64,000 nt of DNA, taken from contig NC_087385.1 in NCBI RefSeq assembly GCF_963675165.1, positions 6,056,912 to 6,120,911 of the forward strand, in the 5' to 3' direction. The DNA is from Halichondria panicea. Its lineage: Eukaryota > Porifera > Demospongiae > Suberitida > Halichondriidae. Shown in pieces: positions 24,395-33,883 of this stretch; position 1 is the first letter of the stretch; each line of letters begins with the position of its first letter. Position numbers and translations under genes: made by a program. The notes beneath the pieces were generated by a model that saw nothing but the letters and a program-made list of their open reading frames with translations, did no database searches and was not told where the DNA came from.

Positions 24395-24690
24395 AATGGG
24401 AGGAATAATGGGGAATACCCGATTTCTATTCCAGCGACAGAAACCCAAGTCTCGCAGTTGCCAGGCGAGGAACTTGTTGGCCCCTTGCCCCTGGTGGGCC
24501 TTGTAGGCCCTGTGCCCCTGGTATACCCTGCGCCCCTGCTGGACCTGCTACATCTAGAGGAATGGGAGGGGACGGATTATGGGGAATACCCTGTTACGGT
24601 TCCAACGGCAGAAACCCAAGCCCCGCAGCTGCCATGCCAGGAACTTTACGGATTGGTGGATTGGTGGGAAGGGGGCCTGCAGAAATAAAA
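24395..24690 (-). pseudogene. Collagen-like exon fragment within a local duplication
   Basis: Minus-strand reading gives GPAGAQGIPGAQGLQGPPGA preceded by an acceptor-like TAACAG. It is flanked by two copies of a block that in another frame reads KFLAWQLRGLGFCRWNRNRV. Because the Gly-X-Y stretch and the duplicated block use different frames and a stop follows, this looks like a decayed exon of a short-chain or transmembrane collagen. It could instead be a live exon with boundaries I cannot place. Confidence 0.45.
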
Positions 24691-25129
24691 CACATTAGCA
24701 ACCTTGAACGTGCATATTAGTATAATGTGTGTGCATGGTAACGAGGACATGGACGGAGGGGGCCATGGTCATGCAGTGGAGGTGTATGGTACAACGGCAC
24801 GTCTGTGGTGATGGTGTTTGTATTTGGAAAGACAACCAGTTTTCTGAATTTCGCAGTTAAGGATTAATCATTTTTTTGTTTCATGCGTCTAGTCGCTCGA
24901 GTCATCTTTATATAATTTATACTTTCGACATAATTTTGTTCTGAAATTTGTCCTGCTGTTTTTTAAATGTAGCATGGCAGGCAGTAAAGCTTCATTTGAG
25001 AACATAATTATGAGTAAATATTAAATTTGTTTTGGATATTTTATTTTTTGCAAAAGCACTAAGATTTCTGAAAGAACAATTATTGTAACTGACGTTTATA
25101 ACTACTTAGCTACTACGCACGCTGCAACA
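24691..25129. other. Non-coding AT-rich stretch
   Basis: No gene seen. It contains the first diverged pieces (GCAAAAGCACT) of the repeat family described next. Confidence 0.3.
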
Positions 25130-27354
25130 CCACTCTAGCTGTACTATAATTATAGCGACTTACTGTGGCGGCAGCTCCTGTCTGCAGATACTGTGTGGAC
25201 ATAGAACTTCTCATTGGTCCAACTCCTTCCCGTACTGGAATAAATTATTCTAATTTGGTTATTTTATTTTTTTGCAAAAGCTCTTATTATTGCAAGAAAC
25301 AAGTCCTCAACTTAAACTATACTAGCAGCTACTTCTGATTGATAGTGACAGGGGCGTTGCTACTCGAGGACTTCTCATTGGTCCAACTCTTCCCTGTACT
25401 GGAGTATTAAGTGATTAAGTGATTTTTTTTTTTTAAGCACTGGATTTCTGAAGAACATTATTTTTAACTACTTACGCTAATATGTGGACATAAAAACTTC
25501 TCATAGGTCCAACTCCTATTCCCATACTGGAGTAAATTAATTGAGTGATTTGTTTTATTTTTTGAAAAAGCAAATTTCAGTAATACAGTCACTTAATTCC
25601 AAATAATGTTGGTGGTATCTAAACTCTTAAATATGCTCAGCACATTGTAAGTGTTGATGCAGCCTTAGTTTATTAGAAGATATCACCTTCAGATACTTCC
25701 TATAACAGATAAAAATAGAATGTAAAAAATACATCAATAGGAGTGTGTACATTAATTAAAGAGTTTTTTGGCAAATGTTGGCTTTATGTCGTTATTATCT
25801 TGGTTAGCTTGCTTTTCAGCGACCAATCGTAAATATTAATATTAATTAATTTTTTATTATATTAGTAAACTGACATTTATAACTAAATATGCTTTCATGT
25901 CTCAGTGACTTCATTCTCAAATGGCAATAGATCATCAGCATAAGAAACAACATTTGGATCAGTAATAAAATGACAACAAATGAACAGCAATGATATTACA
26001 TATCCGTCTACAAAAACACACATACGTTATAAAAAAAATAACTAAAAATGTCTTTAACTACTTTTGTCTTCGGTTGCTCGCTTGATATTACACTAATACT
26101 TGGACGAGTGTACCACAGAGCAACAGAGAGTTGCAGTCAGTGTTAGGGCCACTTCATCATCGATCGTACCACAGAGCAAGGATGAAGAGGCACTGGGCAC
26201 ATAAATGACATCATTTATGCTTACGAACACTGGCCATCATCTTCGCCAATATGTCTTGCTTCTTGGTTAGCTTGCTTTTCAGCGACCAATCGTAAATATT
26301 AATATTAATTAATTTTTTTACTTATTACAAAAAACAAGCCATACTATAATTATTACTACTTCTGGTTGATAGTGACAGGGACATTGAAGATCTAACTACT
26401 TAGCTACTACGCACGCTGCAACACCACTCTATAGCTGTACTATATAGCGACTTACTGTGGCGGCAGCTCCTAGCTGCAGATACTGTGTGGACATAAGAAC
26501 TTCTCATTGGTCCAACTCCTTCCCGTACTGGAGTAAATATTCATCCTAATTTGATTATTTTATTTTTTTTGCAAAAGCACTTATTGTGCAAGAAACAGTC
26601 CTCAACTTAAACTATACTAGCAGCTACTTCTGATTGATAGTGACAGGCATTGACTACTCGAGGACTTCTCATTGGTCCAACTCTTTCCCGTACTGAGTAT
26701 TAAGTGATTAAGTGATTTTTTTTTGATTTTTTGCAAAAGCACTGGATTTCTGAAGAACATTATTTTTCAATAGTAAACTGACGTTTACAACTACTTTACG
26801 CTAATATGTGGACAGAATCATAGGTCCAACTCCTATTCCCATACTGGAGTAAATTCATGTTACGTAATTAAGTGATCATTATTTTTTTGTTTTATTTTTT
26901 GCAAAAGCACTAGATATCTAAATTTACAATAGTAAACTAACGTTTATAACTACTTACGCTAATACTTGGGCGGGTAGGATGAAGAAGCACTGGGGCACAA
27001 ACATTGACATCATTTATGCTTACGAACACTGACCATCATATCTTCGCCAAGATGTCTTGCTTCCTGGTTCGCTTGCTTTTCATTCACTCTAACTGTTCTT
27101 TTAGCGACCAATCCCAACAAGAGCCCGTGGCCAATCACCTGGAGAACGACCCTCTTATGATAGCGCCCGATTTCTTTCAGGCATGTGAACAATAATTCAT
27201 GTTTGAAATGCATCAGGAATAAACTCTAACATGTTGGCTACGCACGCTGCACAACACCATCCTATAGCTACTTCTATACCGGTAGCTCCTGGCTCCAGAA
27301 GCAAAAAAAACCTGCAAGAAAGGAAACAATCGGTGAAAAATTAGAAACTTACTA

Positions 27355-27465
27355 TCTGCTTCTTGAGATCATCAATCTCGTCTGTGTTGGCTGGATCACC
27401 CTTCTCTCCTCTGAAACCTCTTTCCCCATCCCGACCAATGGCTCCCCTCGTGCCCCGTTATGTTC
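27355..27465 (-). pseudogene. Frameshifted collagen-like exon followed by a coiled-coil start
   Basis: On the minus strand, GRDGERGFRGE and EKGDPANTDEIDDLKKQI lie in two frames joined by a single-base slip, with a GT donor after the coiled-coil segment. Collagen followed by a short coiled coil is typical of transmembrane and short-chain collagens. The frameshift points to decay, or to an assembly error. Confidence 0.45.
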
Positions 27466-27746
27466 TGTAGCATGTGGATATAAGAACTTCTCTCGTTGGT
27501 CCAACTCCTCTTTTCATCTGGAGTAAATATTTAGTTTTTATTTTTTTGCAAAAGTACTGAAATAACAATTATCTAAGCGAGCGTACTGAGGTAATATTTT
27601 CCCCCACTCTTCATTTTCCTTGCTTCTATCATTTTCCTCTTCCTTCCTCCTTCTCTTTCTTGAAACCCACAAGACAGGTGAGTTGGCGCCGATGTTTTTG
27701 CCTCCACACTGCCAACGATACTTTATGTCACTGGAATGGCCACTGG

Positions 27747-28205
27747 CTATACAATAAAATTAATAGGCTGATCTTCACGAAGCTTCATATACATTTCTAC
27801 ATAGTCTCTTAGTTTAGTTCTATTGGTCAGGTCGTCCCATTCAATGGGTGACCCCTTCGGTTTCTGGAAGTGTATAGACATTTCTTGAGGATCGATGAAC
27901 CTAGCACTTGGACGGGTAGGATGAAGAAAGCACTGGGGCACATAAACGTTCACTGCTGTGACTGAACTAAACAAGACTAAAAAAATTAAATGGAGACTTT
28001 ATATCGTTGTACCGAGATTCTCATTCTGGATCCTTGTAGTGTGCATGAACGTCTCTCTCACACAATTTATGTTTGCATGCACTAGCTTTATCTTGGGCAC
28101 TGTAAACTTACGAAACTTACGGTGGACCTGCTCCAGGTGTTCAACATACTGTGTCGCCTCTAGGAAGGAGTATTCCTTACTGGATCCTTTTGGAGTCGTT
28201 GACAA
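27747..28205 (-). CDS. Candidate C-terminal exons of an unrecognised gene
   Basis: A segment ending in KEYSFLEATQYVEHLEQVH meets a donor (CCACC|gtaagt) near 28114. The acceptor (gttcag) near 27965 opens an exon reading NVYVPQCFLHPTRPSA, then EWDDLTNRTKLRDYVEMYMK, then stop at 27747. The phases match (1/1), which supports a real junction. A damaged copy of the second exon lies at 29280-29430. I do not recognise the family. The upstream exon start is undefined. Confidence 0.4.
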
Positions 28206-28505
28206 GATTTGGCATTCAGATTAGTAAAAGAACACAGCGAATTGCAAGCTGTTATAATTTATACCAATTCAATCTCGCATGTACTATAAGAACTTCTCAT
28301 TGGTCCAATTTATCTTCTTGTACTGGAGTAAATATTCATTTGATGAGTGACTTGTAGTTACATTTATTTTATTAATTTGCACATGGCTTGTTTGGGATTT
28401 TTTTCCTTTGGGGGTTCATGGGACAATCTCATTGTGGGTGCCGATTGCACACAGAACACGGCATAGCGTCATGCCGCCTAAGTCTGCACAGTACACACAT
28501 ACCTG

Positions 28506-28770
28506 GTGCAGGAGTGGAGGGTTTTAGAGACTGGAGATAGTCAATAACTCCAGCCTTTGTGCAGGAGTGGAGGGTTTCAGAGACTGGAGATAGTCAATGA
28601 CTCAAGCCTCTGTGCAGGAGTGGAGGGTTTTAGAGACTGGAGATAGTCAATAACTCCAGCCTTTGTGCAGGAGTGGAGGGTTTCAGAGACTGGAGATAGT
28701 CAATGACTCAAGCCTCTGTGCAGGAGTGGAGGGTTTCAGAGACTAGAGATAGTCAACAACTCCAGCCTCT
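28506..28770. repeat. 53-bp minisatellite, 5 copies
   Basis: The unit begins GTGCAGGAGTGGAGGGTTT and ends CAATAACTCCAGCC. Copies start at 28506, 28559, 28612, 28665 and 28718. It is related to the 62-bp array at 31690-31960. The minus strand of each unit reads DYLQSLKPSTPAP. Confidence 0.92.
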
Positions 28771-29060
28771 GTGGGCGGCCTTCCTGCTAGTGAAGGCAGA
28801 CAGTGTTAATCTGCTTAGTACTTTTACAGTTCTTGATAGGAGTACACACATACCTGGTTCAGGAGTGGAGGGGACTAGAGATAGTCAACGACTCCAGCCT
28901 CTGTGCAGGAGTGGAGGGTTTCAGAGACTAGAGATAGTCAACAACTCCAGCCTCTGTGGGCGGCCTTCCTGCTAGTGAAGGCAGACAGTGTTAATCTGCT
29001 TAGTACTTTTACAGTTCTTGATAGGAGTACACACATACCTGGTTCAGGAGTGGAGGGTTT
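28760..29060. repeat. Direct duplication of about 130 bp derived from the minisatellite
   Basis: The block CTCTGTGGGCGGCCTTCCTG through ACACATACCTGGTTCAGGAG occurs at about 28765-28866 and 28949-29048, each next to minisatellite units. Confidence 0.85.
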
Positions 29061-29279
29061 CCGTATAGACTGGCGCATGATTCACTTGCGTTCTCAAGCA
29101 CCAATTGTCACTCTTGAGTAACTACCGAATAACAATTATTACACAAATGCTGTTTATAACTTCCTACCCTAAGCGAGTTGGCTCCAATGTTTACTGACAG
29201 TACATGAATATGTGCCGGGTACCCAAACCCACAAGACAAGCGAGTTGGCGCCGATGTTTTTGCCTCCACACTGCCAACG

Positions 29280-29430
29280 ATACTTATGTCAATGGAATGG
29301 CCACTGGCTATACAATAAATAGATCTTCGTGCTTCATATAGACATTTCTTGAGGATCGATGAACCAGCACTTGGACGGGTAGGATGAAGAAAGCACTGGG
29401 GCACATAAACGTTCACTGGTGTGACTGAAC
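29280..29430 (-). pseudogene. Truncated copy of the exon at 27747-27965
   Basis: It repeats NVYVPQCFLHPTRPSA but then has an internal deletion and a shifted frame, with the same downstream non-coding sequence. Confidence 0.6.
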
Positions 29431-29623
29431 TAAAAAATAAAATGGAAAATTATATTGTTGACAATTCAAATATTTGTTAGTGCGCGCTGTGAACCTAAGT
29501 TAAGGTGCAGTAAAAAAAAAAAGTTGTGTACATGAACGTCTCGTATAATTTAATGGTACTTACGGTGGACCTGCTCCAGGTGTTTGACGTACTGTGTCGC
29601 CTATCAGAAGGAGTGATCCTTAC

Positions 29624-29743
29624 AATCAGCTCGTGTCCATGATCCAAGTTCATTCTGTAATTGAACACATTTTTGACCATTCTTCCACTACGAGGTGCAT
29701 ATCTCTTATGGTGCAGAAATGTTGGAACGGACACTGCCGCCAT
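29624..29743 (-). CDS. Candidate first exon of an unrecognised gene or pseudogene
   Basis: It starts ATGGCGGCAG, reads MAAVSVPTFLHHKRYAPRSG and later YRMNLDHGHELI, and ends at a gtaagg donor after 40 codons. The sequence just downstream matches the exon near 28114-28190 but carries an in-frame stop, so the full locus may be dead. Confidence 0.3.
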
Positions 29744-29957
29744 ACTGAATTTCTTCTAAAAGAATATTAATTTTTTTTTTCCAAATTATAACAATTATTA
29801 ACAGTTTTCTCCTCATGGCCCATGACATGGGGCCGGTGTACGGGTGGCAACATTTGGGGTGGCCATGGCCCCCAAAATCTCTTCCATGACGTCCTCCTGC
29901 TCTACGTCCACGTCCCCTATAACTATACAACTGACATTACTTGGTGCTTACTCCAAA

Positions 29958-30361
29958 TTAAAGTCGCGGCCTGCCATTTTTAGCAAAACTTTTGATGGCT
30001 GCGGCCAAAAGATGTTCTAGCTGCCCCATCACCTCCATAACTGCATGAATTGTGTATCTCCTTTCTCTGGGCTGGCCAGGATCTTGGAAAGAACGCCACT
30101 TGTACAACATAATCTGTAGAGATTTGCTACAGGTTTTCCTAAACACTCGAAAACTCGACCAGCTGAACCACTTGGACCTCCCTTACACAGGGGGGAGCTC
30201 TCATCAATGGTACAAATTACATGACTCCGCGGTATGAGTTTCGGCCTCCATAGCACTAGCCGTCGTCAGCCCTCTCAAAGCCTCCTCAACGGTGGGTGGT
30301 AGAGGTTGAGGGAGTAGTCCCGCCAGTGTAAACTACGAGGGCGTAAAGTTACTAGCGCTCT
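29958..30361 (-). other. Coding-like fragments of unknown identity
   Basis: Minus-strand stretches such as PPTVEEALRGLTTASAMEAE (stop near 30206) and MEVMGQLEHLLAAAIKSFAK (about 29975-30040) look protein-like but sit in different frames. I cannot join them into a gene. Confidence 0.2.
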
Positions 30362-31600
30362 CTGCAAGAAAAGGACACGGTGAAAAAATAATCAATGATT
30401 GTAATACACAATAAAATTAATTTATTTGTAAGCAGGTGCTACCATGAGTAGTAATTAGAGTCTACATGTTCAGTCACTCTGAGTCTTGTTCAGCCATTGA
30501 AGCTACGATCAGTTGGATCCTTCCACGAGAACTCTGTCTGTATGGAGATCAATGCAGCTGCATATACATTCTCCACGCTTACGTTTGATGAGGGTCCCTG
30601 GTTCTTTTGGAGGCTCCTCTACTTCATTTAGATTATAATTTATGTACATAAAAACGTATTGCCTCCATTACACATACAACCTCCTCGTCATGCTGATGTA
30701 CCTTGATTAGTGCTGATGCCCTATGAATTGTCACCTGGCTGCCAATAATGGTTTTTTCTATAATTATTAACTATAGTATAAATAAAGAAACTGCAGTTAA
30801 TCATGTCGCGTTACTATTATTACACTAAGCTTCGGTGCAACTTGAGGAATGAGTTCCTTCACATCGTATGCAAGCCACACCATTGCTACATGACCTGGGG
30901 CTTTGCCTGCTGTAAGGTCTTGAAACAGGAAACAAGCAAATCCAAACTGGTGTTTTACTATAAGCTTGTTCTTGAAGGTAGCCTATATCGTAAGGGCTAC
31001 CTGGAGGTCCCTCATGTACCTTGATCAGTGCTGATGCCCTATTTCTTTACATTTATAAATCGTAAGCAGTTAATCGTGTCACATTCTATCAGTACCACAA
31101 AATAGTAGCCCTGGACGAACATCAATAGTTCGTCACTTTCAATTTCTCTTTTTAAAGTTTTTCTTTGCTTGTGAAGTGATTTATTATGTAATTGAGAATG
31201 TTCCAGAAGGAAACAGTCTGTTCCAATTCACTTGTGACAAATTCCTCCACTAGACTTGAGTTGATGCTAAAATTAGAGCTCTCTTGTTCTTTGTAAGGAC
31301 CATTGTAACACACTTCGACAGGCCTGTTTTGGCCAAATAGCCAGTTGCATATATTCCAGCCTGGGCAACAGTAGCCTCAATATTGTTCAGTCCTGGTTTG
31401 CTTTGCGTTTCACCCACTGAAGTACACATCATCTTGTAGTCACCAGATGACTTTGTTCACCACTAGAGTGTGCCCTTTGTACCCTAATCAAAATGTAAAA
31501 GTACTGAATGACTGACACTACGCTGTGGTTAGGTTAGATTGGACACTGGTACCACCTAGATTTCCTTCCTCTGTAGTATATATGTGTGAATCTTACCGAA
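30362..31600. other. Repeat-rich stretch without a supported gene
   Basis: It contains isolated short ORFs: plus 30803-31024, and minus 31250-31432 reading TVAQAGIYATGYLAKTGLSK. Neither has a recognised family or a clear splice context. The phrase CTTGATTAGTGCTGATGCCCTAT occurs in two diverged copies near 30702 and 31020. Confidence 0.3.
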
Positions 31601-31619
31601 TTGTCTTTTAATTGTGACG

Positions 31620-31990
31620 TGTACATCACCAGGATTGCACACAGAACACGGCATAGCGTCATGCAGCATAAGTCTGCACAGTACACACATACCTGGTGCA
31701 GGAGTGGAGGGTTTCAGAGATTGGAGATAGTCAATAACTCCAGTACGCACATACCTGGTGCAGGAGTGGAGGGTTTCAGAGATTGGAGATAGTCAATAAC
31801 TCCAGTACGCACATACCTGGTGCAGGAGTGGAGGGTTTCAGAGATTGGAGATAGTCAATAACTCCAGTACGCACATACTTGGTTCAGGAGTGGAAGGTAG
31901 AGGCTTGATATAGTCAACAACTCCAGTACACACGTACTTGGTGCAGGAGTGGAGGGTTTCCGGAGATAGTCAACAACATCAGAATAAGAA
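31620..31990. repeat. 62-bp minisatellite (about 4-5 copies), related to the array at 28506
   Basis: The unit GTGCAGGAGTGGAGGGTTTC through ACGCACATACCTG begins at about 31697, 31759 and 31821, with diverged copies after. The flank at 31635-31700 repeats the flank at 28450-28510. The minus strand reads GVIDYLQSLKPSTPAP, like the end of the exon at 31938-32150, so the array probably grew from that exon end. Confidence 0.9.
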
Positions 31991-32358
31991 TCGTATGATT
32001 CACTTGCATTCTCTAAGATAATGATGTTAATTGATGCTACATAGCAACACAACAGTACAAATCTGTGGTAGGCTTGATACGGGGGCGGCCGGGTAGTATA
32101 GTCAGGCGGGGTAGTGGTAGGTCCTAGATTGTACACCGGAACTATATCACCTGTCAGAACAATCACTCACCAGGGTCCTCCCAGAAATATTTAATTTGGT
32201 GGTTCGTACGAAAATTTGGACCAACAAAAATTACCCGCTATAGGGACCATCATACTCCCAGCTGGGGGATAGCCATTCTTTTGAGCGCTTACCGTTGGTG
32301 GGACCATCCTCTTGTTTGGGGGTACATGTGTTTCATCATTCATTTTTCTCTTCATCAT
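31938..32358 (-). CDS. N-terminal exons of a putative membrane protein with a PPPY motif (rest of gene unresolved)
   Basis: Exon 1 (32358-32235) reads MMKRKMNDETHVPPNKRMV and later YPPAGSMMVPIAG, then a gtaatt donor. Exon 2 (32150-31938) follows after 84 bp with a matching phase and reads DIVPVYNLGPTTTPPDYTTR, then PPPYQAYHR, a short hydrophobic stretch FVLLCCYVASINIIIL, and an acidic tail ending PSTPAP at a gtacgt donor. PPPY is a WW-domain/NEDD4-ligase ligand. A basic-proline head followed by a membrane segment would suit a type II membrane protein, perhaps linked to the collagen-like exons downstream on the same strand. That link is speculation. A damaged copy of the PPPY/hydrophobic part lies at 33165-33245. 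Confidence 0.45.
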
Positions 32359-32639
32359 CCTGCGAGTCTAGTCTAAGCTAGCTATTAAGGTCACATTACG
32401 TCCGTGGGCGTACATTAAACTGCAATAGCTAAAATGATGAGTTCTTCCCTTTTAGTTATGTCTGTTGTGGTTTGGGGGATTCTAGTACCCCTTTGACAAG
32501 TTTTTTAAGGGAGGAGAAACTATATAATTATGTAATGATGTTGTTGGTTTAAATGGTGTGTGGTGAAAAGGGTTAGGGGGAATTAATTTTAGATTTTATG
32601 TAAATTTAAGTCGTTTAGTGCCGCTCTGCTGTTTAATTG

Positions 32640-33040
32640 TGGGGTGGCTGTTGTTAAGATCGTGTAGTAGCCTCTCCAGGTCCTCTTTTGAAGCATGAGA
32701 ATATCATCACTTTTTCTAATTTGCCCAGGAAAATGTTTGCATACGTAGTGGCCATCTTTGTGCCCATAGCTGGTGCCTCTGATTTGGCTCTAGGTTCTAT
32801 CCCCGAACTTGAAAATGTTGTACTTTAGGACGAACCTGAGAAAGCTTCCTTTGGGATGGGCAGGTTGTTTGTTAGTTCAATGCATGCCTGGATGCCCTCT
32901 TCTTGGGGAATAAGCCCATGACGTCTATACTGACCAGGATGGTATGTGGTAGAAAGGCTGGTCCCTGAGAAAGGATCTCGAGTCTTTTATGTATGAGGGG
33001 AATGGCCTTCATCACTAGTTAAGGTAGTGGTAAATAAATG
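32640..33040 (-). mobile_element. Penelope-like retroelement reverse transcriptase fossil
   Basis: Minus-strand translation shows, in shifting frames, SIDVMGLFP (about 32902-32935), EEGIQACIELTNN (about 32862-32900) and AMGTKMATTYANIFLGKLE (about 32714-32775), followed by degenerate sequence. The MGTKMAP-YANIFM-GKLE block is characteristic of Penelope-like reverse transcriptases. Frameshifts and stops separate the blocks, so the copy is dead and partial. No endonuclease part was seen. Confidence 0.75.
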
Positions 33041-33883
33041 TGTGAATGTATGAATGTACATTTGGTCTTCTTTAGGATGGCAGATGGATCGATGGGGAAC
33101 AGAAGTCCAATCAAGGTAATGATACTGTTCTAACAGGTGGCCGGTGTTACTATGCAGTTTATAATTATATTCATGATGCTACAGAGCAACACAGCAGTAC
33201 AAATCTGTGGTAGGCTTGATATGAGTGGCCGGCCGGGCTATTTCTAAATCTATGTGTTGATTGATTGTTTTGTTTTGCAGTTCACTTTCCTTGAGTCCCA
33301 AGTGCCAAGGGGGATACACTGCACATAGTCGACTGGAGAAATCTCTGTGATATGGATCCCATAAACCCTTAGCGACTACAAGAGACGAGAGACTATGTTC
33401 ATTATTTACACAGTAGGCTTTTCCCAATTATTCTATTTTTATGCCGAGAGAGTCTACTTATTATTCTTTTTTTGTCCCTTTATTCCCTAAATAAATTCAG
33501 TTTTAATCATTGTATATACTGTAACATAACTGAGGCCTCAATGTAATCGCTGAGTGTCATTAAATGAATTTTATAAAAGAGAGAACACCCTTTCTGTACC
33601 CCTATGTTACTTAGATCTATGATTCTAGAATCTATTATTTCAAAATTATGTGAAAAGCCTATACATAACTATTATTTGAACAAGATGCATTCACCCTGTG
33701 CGTTGAGCTTCATTGCACAGCTAACAGAAAACAGATTAACAGGAATGATTGTAAATCTATAATTTATAGTAATTTATAGTGCCTTTGAAATTGCACCATT
33801 AACATAATTCATAATAATATTCATAATTATACAATATAGGTACAATAATTATCTTAATATGATTATATATTAATTAGTGTTAG
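33041..33883. other. Intergenic, AT-rich, with a degenerate copy of the PPPY-exon segment
   Basis: Positions 33165-33245 match 32030-32095 with indels. From 33430 to 33880 the sequence is AT-rich and probably includes the NFRKB 3' UTR. Confidence 0.45.

Larger units (their letters stand above)
25130..28345. repeat. Local repeat family with the core CTTCTCATTGGTCCAACTC, about eight copies
   Basis: Copies of the core lie near 25207, 25371, 25497, 26500, 26665, 26815, 27486 and 28286. Each is followed by a CGTACTGGAGTAAAT-like block and most by TTTTGCAAAAGCACT about 30-60 bp on. A larger block (25080-25330) is repeated at 26390-26620. A third block, TTGCTTTTCAGCGACCAAT, occurs near 25810 and 26270. 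On the minus strand the core reads (R)VGPMRS after a ccag that could act as a splice acceptor. No intact ORF links the copies. Confidence 0.8.

Noticed and set aside
30803-31024. Plus-strand 73-aa ORF MSRYYYYTKL...
   Set aside because: No family, no splice or regulatory context, and it lies in a duplicated non-coding stretch.
31697-31882. 62-bp units as a second exon-intron array like that of the RIIa gene
   Set aside because: Each unit has a GT after PSTPAP, but only about 14 bp separate it from the next copy, too short for an intron, and 62 is not a multiple of 3.
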